Source of the DNA: Bos javanicus
Taxonomy: Eukaryota; Chordata; Mammalia; Artiodactyla; Bovidae
Length of the DNA: 64,000 nt
Direction: 5' to 3'
Assembly (NCBI RefSeq): GCF_032452875.1
Contig: NW_026893631.1
Coordinates: 1-64,000 of the forward strand
Positions 49,001 through 59,950 of the stretch are shown in pieces. The position numbers were made by a program, and so were the translations under genes. Under the pieces are notes generated by a model that was not told the DNA's origin, ran no database searches, and saw nothing but the letters and a program-made list of their open reading frames with translations. How positions within the stretch are numbered: the stretch's first letter is position 1; each line of letters begins with the position of its first letter.

Positions 49001-50100
49001 ACATGATCAGTGTATGATAGCAAACATGATCAGCGCATGATCAGTCACATGATCAGCGCCATTAAGTCACGTGATCACTACATGATAGTCATGTGATCAG
49101 TCCATGCTCAGTCACGGTATCAGTGCATGATCAGCCACGTGATCAGTGCATGATCAGCCACGTGATCAGTGCATGATAGCCATGTGATCAGTGCATGATC
49201 AGTCACGTGATCAGTGCATGATCAGTCACGTGATCAGTGCATGATCAGCCACGTGATCAGTGCATGATCAGTCACCTGATGGTGTATGATCAGTCACGTG
49301 ACCAGTACATGGTAGCTACATGATCATTGCATGATCAGCCACGTGAGTAGTGCATGATAGCCACGTGATCAGTGCATGATCAGTCACGTGATCAGTGCAT
49401 GATCAGTCATGTGACCAGTACATGGTAGCTGCGTGATCATGCATGATCAGCCACGTGATCAGTGCATGATAGCCACGTGATCAGTGCATGATCAGTCACG
49501 TGATCAGTGCATGATCAGCCACGTGATCAGTGCATGATAGCCACGTGATCAGTGCATGATCAGTCACGTGATCAGTGCATGATCAGGCACGTGATCAGTG
49601 CATGATCAGCCACGTGATCAGTGCATGATAGCCACGTGATCAGTGCATGATCAGTCACGTGATCAGTGCATGATCAGTCACGTGATCAGTGCATGATCAG
49701 CCACGTGATCAGTGCATGATCAGCCACGTGATCAGTGCATGATCAGCTACGTGATCAGTGCATGATCAGTCACGTGATCAGTACATGGTAGCTACGTGAT
49801 CAGTGCATGATCAGCCACGTGATCAGTGCATGACAGCCACGTGATCAGTGCATGATCAGTCACGTGATCAGTGCATGATCAGTCACGTGATCAGTGCATG
49901 ATCAGTCACGTGATCAGTGCATGATCAATTACGTGATCAGTGCATGATCAGTCACGTGACCAGTACATGGTAGCTACGTGATCATTGCATGATCAGCCAC
50001 GTGAGCAGTGCATGATAGCCACGTGATCAGTGCATGATCAGTCACGTGATCAGTGTATGATCATCACGTGATCAGTGCATGATCAGTCACGTGATCAGTG

Positions 50101-51570
50101 CATGATATAGACGTGATCAGTGCATGATCAGTCACGTGATCAGTGCATGATCAGCCACGTGATCAGTGCATGATAGCCACGTGATCAGTGCATGATAGCC
50201 AGTGATCAGTGCATGATCAGTCACGTGATCAGTGCATGATCAGCCACGTGATCAGTGCATGATAGCACGTGATCAGTGCATGATCAGTCACGTGATCAGT
50301 GCATGATCAGTCACGTGATCAGTGCATGATCAGTCACGTGATCAGTGCATGATCAGTCACGTGATCAGTGCATGATCAGTCACGTGATCAGTGCATGATC
50401 AGCCACGTGATCAGTGCATGATAGCCACGTGATCAGTGCATGATCAGTCACGTGATCAGTGCATGATCAGTCACGTGATCAGTGCATGATCAGCCACGTG
50501 ATCAGTGCATGATCAGCCACGTGATCAGTGCATGATCAGTCACGTGATCAGTGCATGATCAGCCACGTGATCAGTGCATGATCAGTCACGTGATCAGTGC
50601 ATGATCAGTCACGTGATCAGTGCATGATCAGCCACGTGATCAGTGCATGATCAGCCACGTGATCAGTGCATGATCAGTCACGTGATCAGTGCATGATCAG
50701 CCACGTGATCAGTGCATGATCAGTCACGTGATCAGTGCATGATCAGTCACGTGATCAGTGCATGATCAGCCACGTGATCAGTGCATGATCAGCCACGTGA
50801 TCAGTGCATGATCAGTCACGTGATCAGTGCATGATCAGTCACGTGATCAGTGCATGATCAGTCACGTGATCAGTGCATGATCAGTCACGTGATCAGTGCA
50901 TGATCAATCACGTGATCAGTGCATGATCAGTCACGTGACCAGTACATGGTAGCTACGTGATCATTGCATGATCAGCCACGTGATCAGTGCATGATAGCCA
51001 CGTGATCAGTGCATGATCAGTCACATGATCAGTGCATGATCATCCACGTGATCAGTGCATGGGCAGTCATGTGATCAGTGCATGATATAGACGTGATCAG
51101 TGCATGATCAGTCACGTGATCAGTGCATGATCAGCCACGTGATCAGTGCATGATAGCCACGTGATCAGTGCATGATAGCCAGTGATCAGTGCATGATCAG
51201 TCACGTGATCAGTGCATGATCAGCCACGTGATCAGTGCATGATAGCCACTGATCAGTGCATGATCAGTCACGTGATCAGTGCATGATCAGTCACGTGATC
51301 AGTGCATGATCAGTCACGTGATCAGTGCATGATCAGTCACGTGATCAGTGCATGATCAGTCACGTGATCAGTGCATGATCAGCCACGTGATCAGTGCATG
51401 ATAGCCACGTGATCAGTGCATGATCAGTCACGTGATCAGTGCATGATCAGTCACGTGATCAGTGCATGATCAGCCACGTGATCAGTGCATGATCAGCCAC
51501 GTGATCAGTGCATGATCAGTCACGTGATCAGTGCATGATCAGCCACGTGATCAGTGCATGATCAGTCACG
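50101..51570. repeat. Duplicated segment of about 0.48 kb, 980 bp apart
   Basis: The series beginning CATGATATAGACGTG at 50101 recurs at 51081 and stays in register, including the GATAGCCAGTGATC variant. The match extends to about 50580 and 51570, with one difference (GATAGCACGTG versus GATAGCCACTG). Confidence 0.75.
50491..50890. repeat. 138-bp higher-order repeat (six 23-mers)
   Basis: Writing each 23-mer by the base in G(C/T)CACGTG gives C C T C T T, then C C T C T T, then C C T T T T: a period of six 23-bp repeats at 50491, 50629 and 50767, decaying in the third copy. Confidence 0.75.
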
Positions 51571-51982
51571 TGATCAGTCATGATCAGTCACGTGATCAGT
51601 GCATGATCATTACGTGATCAGTGCATGATCAGTCACGTGATCAGTATATGGTAGCTACGTGATCATTCCATGACAGCCACGTGATCAGTGCATGATAGCC
51701 ACGTGATCAGTGCATGATCAGTCACGTGATCAGTGTATGATCAGCCACGTGATCAGTGCATGAGTGCCACGTGATCAGTGCATGATAGTCACGTGATCAG
51801 TGTGTGATCAGCCACGTGATCAGTGCATGATCAGCCACGTGATCAGTGCATGATCAGCCACGTGATCAGTGCATGATCAGTCACGTGATCAGTGCATGAT
51901 CAGCCACGTGATCAGTGCATGACAGTCACGTGATCAGTGTATGATCAGCCACGTGATCAGTGCATGCTCAGTCACGTGATCA

Positions 51983-52224
51983 GGGCCTGCTGAGCTGCGT
52001 GATTACTGTCTGCTCATCTGCTTGACAATTGCCAGCTGAGCTGCACGATTCCTGCCTGTCATCTGCTTGACAATTGCCAGCTGTGCTGCGTAATTCCTGC
52101 CTGCTCAGCTGCTTGATTATTGCCAGCTGAGCAGCATGATTCCTCACAGCTGAGTTCCATGATTATTGCCTGCTGACTGTTTGATTCGTGCCTACTCAGC
52201 TCTTTGTTTATTGCCTCCAGAGGC
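51983..52224. repeat. 46-bp repeat block 2 with empty insertion site
   Basis: Nearly identical to block 1 and 3224 bp further on. It ends CTCCAGAGGC followed by ACATGATCAG, with no insert. The flanks on both sides also match block 1. Confidence 0.85.
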
Positions 52225-55200
52225 ACATGATCAGTGTATGATAGCAAACATGATCAGCGCATGATCAGTCACATGATCAGCGCCATTAAGTCACGTGATC
52301 ACTACATGATAGTCATGTGATCAGTCCATGCTCAGTCACGGTATCAGTGCATGATCAGCCACGTGATCAGTGCATGATCAGCCACATGATCAGTGCATGA
52401 TCAACGTGATCAGTGCATGATCAGCACGTGATCAGTGCATGATAGCCACGTGATCAGTGCATGATCAGTCACGTGATCAGTGCATGATCAGCCACGTGAT
52501 CAGTGCATGATCAGCCACGTGATCAGTGCATGATAGCCACGTGATCAGTGCATGATCAGTCACGTGATCAGTGCATGATCAGTCACGTGATAGTGTGTGA
52601 TCAGCCACGTGATCAGTGCATGATCAGCACGTGATCAGTGCATGATCAGTCACGTGATAGTGTGCATGATCAGCCACGTGATCAGTGCATGATCAGCCAC
52701 GTGATCAGTGCATGATAGCCACGTGATCAGTGCATGATCAGTCACATGATCAGTGCATGATCAGCCACGTGATCAGTGCATGATCAGTCACGTGATCAGT
52801 GCATGATCAGTCACGTGATCAGTGCATGATCAGGCACGTGATCAGTGCATGAGCCACGTGATCAGTGCATGATAGCCACGTGATCAGTGCATGATCAGTC
52901 ACGTGATCAGTGCATGATCAGTCACGTGATCAGTGCATGATCAGCCACGTGATCAGTGCATGATCAATCACGTGATCAGTGCATGATCAGTCACGTGATC
53001 AGTGCATGGTAGCTGCGTGATCAGTGCATGATCAGCCACGTGATCAGTGCATGATAGCCACGTGATCAGTGCATGATCAGTCACGTGATCAGTGCATGAT
53101 CAGTCACGTGATCAGTGCATGATCAGCCACGTGATCAGTGCATGATCAGTCACGTGATCAGTGCATGATAGCTGCGTGATCAGTGCATGATCAGCCACGT
53201 GATCAGTGCATGATCAGTCACGTGATCAGTGCATGATCAGCCACGTGATCAGTGCATGATAGCCACGTGATCAGTGCATGATAGCCACGTGATCAGTGCA
53301 TGATCAGTCACGTGATCAGTGCATGATCAGTCACGTGATCAGTGCATGATAGCCACGTGATCAGTGCATGATCAGCCACGTGATCAGTGCATGATAGCCA
53401 CGTGATCAGTGCATGATAGCCACGTGATCAGTGCATGATCAGTCATGTGATAGTGCATGATCAGCCACGTGATCAGTGCATGATATCCACGTGATCAGTG
53501 CATGATAGCCACGTGATCAGTGCATGAGAGCCACGTGATCAGTGCATGATCAGTCACGTGATCATGTGTGATCAGCCACGTGATCAGTGCATGATCAGCC
53601 ACGTGATCAGTGCATGATCAGTCACGTGATCAGTGCATGGTTGCTACGTGATCAGTGCATGATCAGCCACGTGATCAGTGCATGATAGCCACGTGATCAG
53701 TGCATGATCAGTCACGTGATCAGTGCATGATCAGTCACGTGATCAGTGCATGATCATTACGTGATCAGTGCATGATCAGTCACGTGACCAGTATATGGTA
53801 GCTACGTGATCATTCCATGACGAGCACGTGATCAGTGCATGATAGCCACGTGATCAGTGCATGATCAGTTACGTGATCAGTGTATGATCAGCCACGTGAT
53901 CAGTGCATGAGTGCCACGTGATCAGTGCATGATAGTCACGTGACAGTGTGTGATCAGCCACGTGATCAGTGCATGATCAGCCACGTGATCAGTGCATGAT
54001 AGCCAGTGATCAGTGCATGATCAGCCACGTGATCAGTGCATGATCAGCCACGTGATCAGTGCATGATAGCCACGTGATCAGTGCATGATCAGTCACGTGA
54101 TCAGTGCATGATCAGCCACGTGATCAGTGCATGATCAGTCACGTGATCAGTGCATGATCAGCCACGTGATCAGTGCATGATCAGTCACGTGATCAGTGCA
54201 TGATCAGTCACTGATCAGTGCATGATCATTCACGTGATCAGTGCATGATCAGTCACGTGACCAGTATATGGTAGCTACGTGATCATTGCATGATCAGCCA
54301 CGTGATCAGTGCATGATAGCCACGTGATCAGTGCATGATCAGTCACGTGATCAGTGCATGATCAGCCACGTGATCAGTGCATGAGTGCCACGTGATCAGT
54401 GCATGATAGTCACGTGATCAGTGCATGATCAGCCACGTGATCAGTGCATGATCAGCCACGTGATCAGTGCATGATAGCCACGTGATCAGTGCATGATCAG
54501 TCACGTGATCAGTGCATGATAGCCACGTGATCATTGCATGACAGCCACGTGATCAGTGCATGATAGCCACGTGATCAGTGCATGATCAGTCACGTGATCA
54601 GTGCATGATCAGCCACGTGATCAGTGCATGAGTGCCACGTGATCAGTGCATGATAGTCACGTGATCAGTGCATGATCAGCCACGTGATCAGTGCATGATC
54701 AGCCACGTGATCAGTGCATGATCAGTCACGTGATCAGTGCATGATCAGTCACGTGATCAGTGCATGATAGCCACGTGATCAGTGCATGATCAGCCACGTG
54801 ATCAGTGCATGATAGCCACGTGATCAGTGCATGATCAGCCACGTGATCAGTGCATGATCAGTCACGTGATCAGTGCATGATCAGTCACGTGATCAGTGCA
54901 TGATCAGCCACGTGATCAGTGCATGTCAGTCATGTATCAGTGCATGATAGCCCGTGATCAGTGCATGATCAGTCACGTGATCAGTGCATGATCAGCCACG
55001 TGATCAGTGCATGATAGCCACGTGATCAGTGCATGATCAGTCACGTGATCAGTGCATGATCAGTCACGTGATCAGTGCATGATCAGCCACGTGATCAGTG
55101 CATGATCAGCCACGTGATCAGTGCATGATCAGCCACGTGATCAGTGCATGATAGCCACGTGATCAGTGCATGATCAGTCACGTGATCAGTGCATGATCAG

Positions 55201-55414
55201 CCACGTGATCAGTGCATGATCAGTCACGTGATCAGTGCATGATCAGCCACGTGATCAGTGCATGATCAGCACGTGATCAGTGCATGTCAGCCACGTGATC
55301 AGTGCATGATAGCCACGTGATCAGTGCATGATCAGTCACGTGATCAGTGCATGATCAGTCACGTGATAGTGTATGATCAGCCACGTGAACAGTGCATGCT
55401 CAGTCACGTGATCA
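52225..55414. repeat. 23-bp satellite between 46-bp blocks 2 and 3
   Basis: 23-bp repeats like those before block 2, with recurring TATATGGTAGCTACGTG and GAGTGCCACGTG markers near 53790-53920 and 54265-54390. Scattered single-base losses include GATCAACGTGATC near 52400 and GATAGCCCGTGATC near 54945. Confidence 0.85.
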
Positions 55415-55652
55415 GGGCCTGCTGAGCTGCGTGATTACTGTCTGCTCATCTGCTTGACAATTGCCAGCTGAGCTGCACGATTCCTGCCTGTCATCTGCTT
55501 GACAATTGCCAGCTGTGCTGCGTAATTCCTGCCTGCTCAGCTGCTTGATTATTGCCAGCTGAGCAGCATGATTTCTCACAGCTGAGTTCCATGATTATAG
55601 CCTGCTGACTGATTCCTGCCTACTCAGCTCTTTGTTCATTGCCTCCAGAGGC
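55415..55652. repeat. 46-bp repeat block 3 with empty insertion site
   Basis: Third such block, 3432 bp after block 2, slightly more divergent: ATTTCTCACAGC, GATTATAGCC, a shortened CTGACTGATTCC, and TGTTCATTGCC. Again ends CTCCAGAGGC then ACATGATCAG, with no insert. Confidence 0.85.
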
Positions 55653-56275
55653 ACATGATCAGTGTATGACACCAAACATGATCAGCACATGATCAGTCAC
55701 ATGATCAATGCATGATAAGCCACGTGATCAGTGCATGATCAGTCATGTGATCAGTGCATGATCAGTCACGTGATCAGTACATGGTACCACGTGATCAGTG
55801 CATGATCAGCCACGTGATCAGTGCATGATAGCCACGTGATCAGTGCATGATCAGTCACGTGATCAGTGCATGATCAGTCACGTGATCAGTGCATGATCAG
55901 TAGCACGTGATCAGTGCATGATCAGCCACGTGATCAGTGCATGATCAGCCACGTGATCAGTGCATGATCAGTCACGTGATCAGTGCATGATAGCCACGTG
56001 ATCAGTGCATGCGCAGTCACGTGATCAGTGCATGATAGCCACGTGATCAGTGCGTGCACAGTCCCATGATCAGTGCATGTCAGTCACTGATCATTGCCTG
56101 ATAAACACGTGATCAGTGCATGATGAGCCATGTGATCAGTGCATGATCAGCCACGTGATCAGTGCATGCGCAGTCACGTGATCAGTGCATGATAGCCACG
56201 TGATCAGTGCATGATCAGTCACGTGATCTGTACTTGATCAGCCACGTGATCAGTGCCTGCAGAGTCACGTGATCA
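55653..56275. repeat. Transition satellite: 23-bp repeats grading back into the compound-unit type
   Basis: To about 55985 this is plain 23-bp satellite. From there it acquires the markers of the compound unit's second half (GCGTGCACAGTCCCATGATC, CATTGCCTGATAAACACG, GATGAGCCATGTG), although some positions still read as the plain repeat (GATCAGTGCATGTCAG, GATCTGTACTTGATC). Confidence 0.82.
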
Positions 56276-56516
56276 GGGCCTGCTGAGCTGCGTGATTCCT
56301 GCCGGCTCATCTGCATGACAATTGCCAGCTGAGCTGCGTGATTCCTGTCGGCTCATCTGCTTGACAATTGCCAGCTGAGCTGCGTGATTCCTGCCTGGTC
56401 ACGTGCTTGATTATTGCCAGTTGAGCAGCATGATTCGTCACTGCTGAGCTCCATGCTTATTGCCTGCTGATTGCGTGGTTCGTGTCTGCTCAGCTCTTTG
56501 AGTATTGCCTCCTGAG
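56276..56516. repeat. 46-bp repeat block preceding the first insert of the right array
   Basis: Five 46-bp repeats of the compound-unit type (CCGGCTCATCTGCATGAC, TCGGCTCATCTGCTTGAC), ending CTCCTGAGG at the PBS. It follows block 3 after only 861 bp, so a plain-type empty site and a filled site lie close together. Confidence 0.86.
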
Positions 56517-57135
56517 GTCCCTGTTCGGTCGCCACCTGCAGGGGACCAGCCCCAACTGATCCAGGGTATTCGAAGGAGAGATGGCCTAGGCGACTATTTA
56601 TATGCTAATCAGAGATGTCAAGAATAATAGTATGAGGAGAGCTCAGTAGGAAAATTCGGTGGAGAAAAGAGACTGAGTAGCTTGGTTTACGCGGAAGACC
56701 AATCAAACTTCAAGACAAGAAGTTTGCACCACTTACGTAGGCCGCAGGCGCCCTCTCGAATAGCGAAAGGTGCCTCACCCTAGACACCTTCTCGAGTGGG
56801 TCTTAGCAGCCCAGGCATAATTAGTAAGCGTGGTGGGTTCCGCGCTCCAGATGGAGACTCAGCTGGAAGTTAAAGGGAAGAATGACAAGGAACTTTATGA
56901 ATTGGAGCTGTAAGTTAACTCTTTGACAGAGAGAGCGAGATGGTGGTGGGGGACAGCCCCCAGTGAAATCAGAGGTGAGAGCACAAAGCAATACAGTAGG
57001 CAGACTCCGGTTTTTCTGGGGGAGATGCTCGAGAATATCCGGGTGGACTCCTGAGGCTCGATCCCGCATTTGCGTATGCCGAGCCTCCTTCCTCATGACC
57101 TTTGTCCAGAGTGGAATGCCTCCCGGCTCCCGGCA
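56517..57135 (-). mobile_element. PBS+LTR insert, copy 36 (divergent, at island border)
   Basis: LTR 56537-57135 (599 bp). The inner terminus reads TGCAGGGG instead of TGCCGGGG, the T/G tract is interrupted by C (TTTTTCTGGGGG), and one C is lost in GCCTCCCGGCTCCC. The PBS is intact. Followed by an 831-bp satellite. Confidence 0.91.
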
Positions 57136-57966
57136 CATGATCAGTGCATGCTCAGTCACATATCAGTGCCTGCTCAGCCACGTGATCACTGACGGCACAG
57201 TCACGTGATCAGCGCCTCTCAGTCACGTGATCACCGTATGATAAACACGTGATCAGTGAACGACCAGCCACGTGATCACTGCATGCGCAGTCAGGTGGTC
57301 AGTTCCTGATCAGCCACCTGATCAGTGCGTGCACAGTCCCTGATCAGCGCCTGTCAGTCACTGATCACTGCCTGATAAACACGTGATCAGTGCCCGAACA
57401 GCCACGTGATCAGTGCATGCGCAGTCACGTGATCAGTGCATGATAGCCACGTGATCAGTGCATGACAGTCACGTGATCAGTGCATGATAGCCACGTGATC
57501 AGTGCGTGACAGTCCCATGATCAGTGCATGTCAGCCACTGATCATGCCTGATAAACACGTGATCAGTGCATGATGAGCCATGTGATCAGTGCATGATCAG
57601 CCACGTCATCAGTGCATGCGCAGTCACGTGATCAGTGCATGATAGCCACGTGATCAGTGCATGCTCAGTCACGTGATCTGTACTTGATCAGCCACGTGAT
57701 CAGTGCCTGCAGAGTCACGTGATCAGGGCCTGCTGAGCTGCGTGATTCCTGCCGGCTCATCTGCATGACAATTGCCAGCTGAGCTGCGTGATTCCTGTCG
57801 GCTCATCTGCTTGACAATTGCCAGCTGAGCTGCGTGATTCCTGCCTGGTCACGTGCTTGATTATTGCCAGTTGAGCAGCATGATTCGTCACTGCTGAGCT
57901 CCATGCTTATTGCCTGCTTATTGCGTGGTTCGTGTCTGCTCAGCTCTTTGAGTATTGCCTCCTGAG
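57136..57966. repeat. Enlarged satellite segment (831 bp)
   Basis: 40 bp longer than the reference: one extra pair of 23-bp repeats around 57460 (CATGACAGTCACG, GATAGCCACG) minus several single-base losses (GTCACATATCAG, AGTCCCTGATC, GATCATGCCTG). Several positions carry the plain island state (GATCTGTACTTG). Confidence 0.86.
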
Positions 57967-58585
57967 GTCCCTGTTCGGTCGCCACCTGCCGGGGACCAGC
58001 CCCAACTGATCCAGGGTATTCGAAGGAGAGATGGCCTAGGCGACTATTTATATGCTAATCAGAGATGTCAAGAATAATAGTATGAGGAGAGCTCAGTAGG
58101 AAAATTCGGTGGAGAAAAGAGACTGAGTAGCTTGGTTTACGCGGAAGACCAATCAAACTTCAAGACAAGAAGTTTGCACCACTTACGTAGGCCGCAGGCG
58201 CCCTCTCGAATAGCGAAAGGTGCCTCACCCTAGACACCTTCTTGAGTGGGTCTTAGCAGCCCAGGCATAATTAGTAAGCGTGGTGGGTTCCGCGCTCCAG
58301 ATGGAGACTCAGCTGGAAGTTAAAGGGAAAAATGACAAGGAACTTTATGAATTGGAGCTGTAAGTTAACTCTTTGACAGAGAGAGCGAGATGGTGGTGGG
58401 GGACAGCCCCCAGTGAAATCAGAGGTGCGAGCACAAAGCAATACAGTAGGCAGACTCTGGTTTTTTGGGGGAGATGCTCGAGAATATCCGGGTGGACTCC
58501 TGAGGCTCGATCCCGCATTTGCGTATGCCGAGCCTCCTTCCTCATGACCTTTGTCCAGAGTGGAATGCCTCCCCGGCTCCCGGCA
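57967..58585 (-). mobile_element. PBS+LTR insert, copy 37
   Basis: LTR 57987-58585 (599 bp), T/G tract T6G5, CTCTGG type, so it belongs with the units left of the island. Private changes CTTCTTGAGTGG, GGGAAAAATGAC and GAGGTGCGAGC. Confidence 0.91.
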
Positions 58586-59329
58586 CATGATCAGTGCATG
58601 CTCAGTCACGTGATCAGTGCCTCTCAGTCACGTGATCACCGTATGATAAACACGTGATCAGTGAACGACCAGCCACGTGATCACTGCATGCGCGTCAGGT
58701 GGTCAGTTCCTGATCAGCCACCTGATCAGTGCGTGCACAGTCCCCTGATCAGCGCCTGTCAGTCACTGATCACTGCCTGATAAACACGTGATCAGTGCCC
58801 GAACAGCCACTTCATCAGTGCATGCGCAGTCACGTGATCAGTGCATGATAGCCACGTGATCAGTGCGTGCACAGTCCCATGATCAGCGCCTGTCAGTCAC
58901 TGATCATTGCCTGATAAACACGTGATCAGTGCATGATGAGCCATGTGATCAGTGCATGATCAGCCACGTCATCAGTGCATGCGCAGTCACGTCATCAGTG
59001 CATGATAGCCACGTGATCAGTGCATGCTCAGTCACGTGATCTGGACTTGATCAGCCACGTGATCAGTGCCTGCAGAGTCACGTGATCAGGGCCTGCTGAG
59101 CTGCGTGATTCCTGCCGGCTCATCTGCATGACAATTGCCAGCTGAGCTGCGTGATTCCTGTCGGCTCATCTGCTTGACAATTGCCAGCTGAGCTGCGTGA
59201 TTCCTGCCTGGTCACGTGCTTGATTATTGCCAGTTGAGCAGCATGATTCGTCACTGCTGAGCTCCATGCTTATTGCCTGCTGATTGCGTGGTTCGTGTCT
59301 GCTCAGCTCTTTGAGTATTGCCTCCTGAG
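58586..59329. repeat. Shortened satellite segment (744 bp)
   Basis: 47 bp shorter than the reference: two 23-bp repeats next to the LTR (ATATCAGTGCC... through ACGGCACAG...) are absent, plus one base in GCGCGTCAGG. Confidence 0.86.
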
Positions 59330-59950
59330 GTCCCTGTTCGGTCGCCACCTGCCGGGGACCAGCCCCAACTGATCCAGGGTATTCGAAGGAGAGATGGCCT
59401 AGGCGACTATTTATATGCTAATCAGAGATGTCAAGAATAATAGTATGAGGAGAGCTCAGTAGGAAAATTCGGTGGAGAAAAGAGACTGAGTAGCTTGGTT
59501 TACGCGGAAGACCAATCAAACTTCAAGACAAGAAGTTTGCACCACTTACGTAGGCCGCAGGCGCCCTCTCGAATAGCGAAAGGTGCCTCACCCTAGACAC
59601 CTTCTCGAGTGGGTCTTAGCAGCCCAGGCATAATTAGTAAGCGTGGTGGGTTCCGCGCTCCAGATGGAGACTCAGCTGGAAGTTAAAGGGAAGAATGACA
59701 AGGAACTTTATGAATTGGAGCTGTAAGTTAACTCTTTGACAGAGAGAGCGAGATGGTGGTGGGGGACAGCCCCCAGTGAAATCAGAGGTGAGAGCACAAA
59801 GCAATACAGTAGGCAGACTCCGGTTTTTTTGGGGGGAGATGCTCGAGAATATCCGGGTGGACTCCTGAGGCTCGATCCCGCATTTGCGTATGCCGAGCCT
59901 CCTTCCTCATGACCTTTGTCCAGAGTGGAATGCCTCCCCGGCTCCCGGCA
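59330..59950 (-). mobile_element. PBS+LTR insert, copy 38
   Basis: LTR 59350-59950 (601 bp), T/G tract T7G6, CTCCGG type. Followed by a 790-bp satellite (59951-60740; GCGCGTCAGG one base short). Confidence 0.92.

Larger units (their letters stand above)
49001..51982. repeat. 23-bp satellite between 46-bp blocks 1 and 2
   Basis: Almost uninterrupted 23-bp repeats. Markers are several GACCAGTACATGGTAGCTAC variants (near 49300, 49413, 49960, 50938), two GATATAGACGTG variants 980 bp apart (50105 and 51085), and a 138-bp (6 x 23) sub-repeat at about 50491-50890. Confidence 0.85.
48051..55985. repeat. Insert-free 23-bp satellite island (bovine 1.706-like)
   Basis: Nearly 8 kb of tandem 22/23-bp repeats, each with one CACGTG and two TGATCA in the consensus. 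Three main variants alternate: GATCAGTCACGTG, GATCAGCCACGTG and the 22-bp GATAGCCACGTG. Three 46-bp-repeat blocks divide it into about 0.7, 3.0, 3.2 and 0.3 kb. From memory, the 23-bp consensus fits the bovine 1.706 satellite prototype, although that satellite's published long repeat is, as I recall, about 2.35 kb while block spacing here is 3224 and 3432 bp. Confidence 0.88.

Noticed and set aside
48051..55985. Possible CRISPR array (short repeats at regular spacing).
   Set aside because: Repeats are directly contiguous with no unique spacers, the context is a mammalian-type satellite with retroviral LTRs, and no cas-like gene is present.
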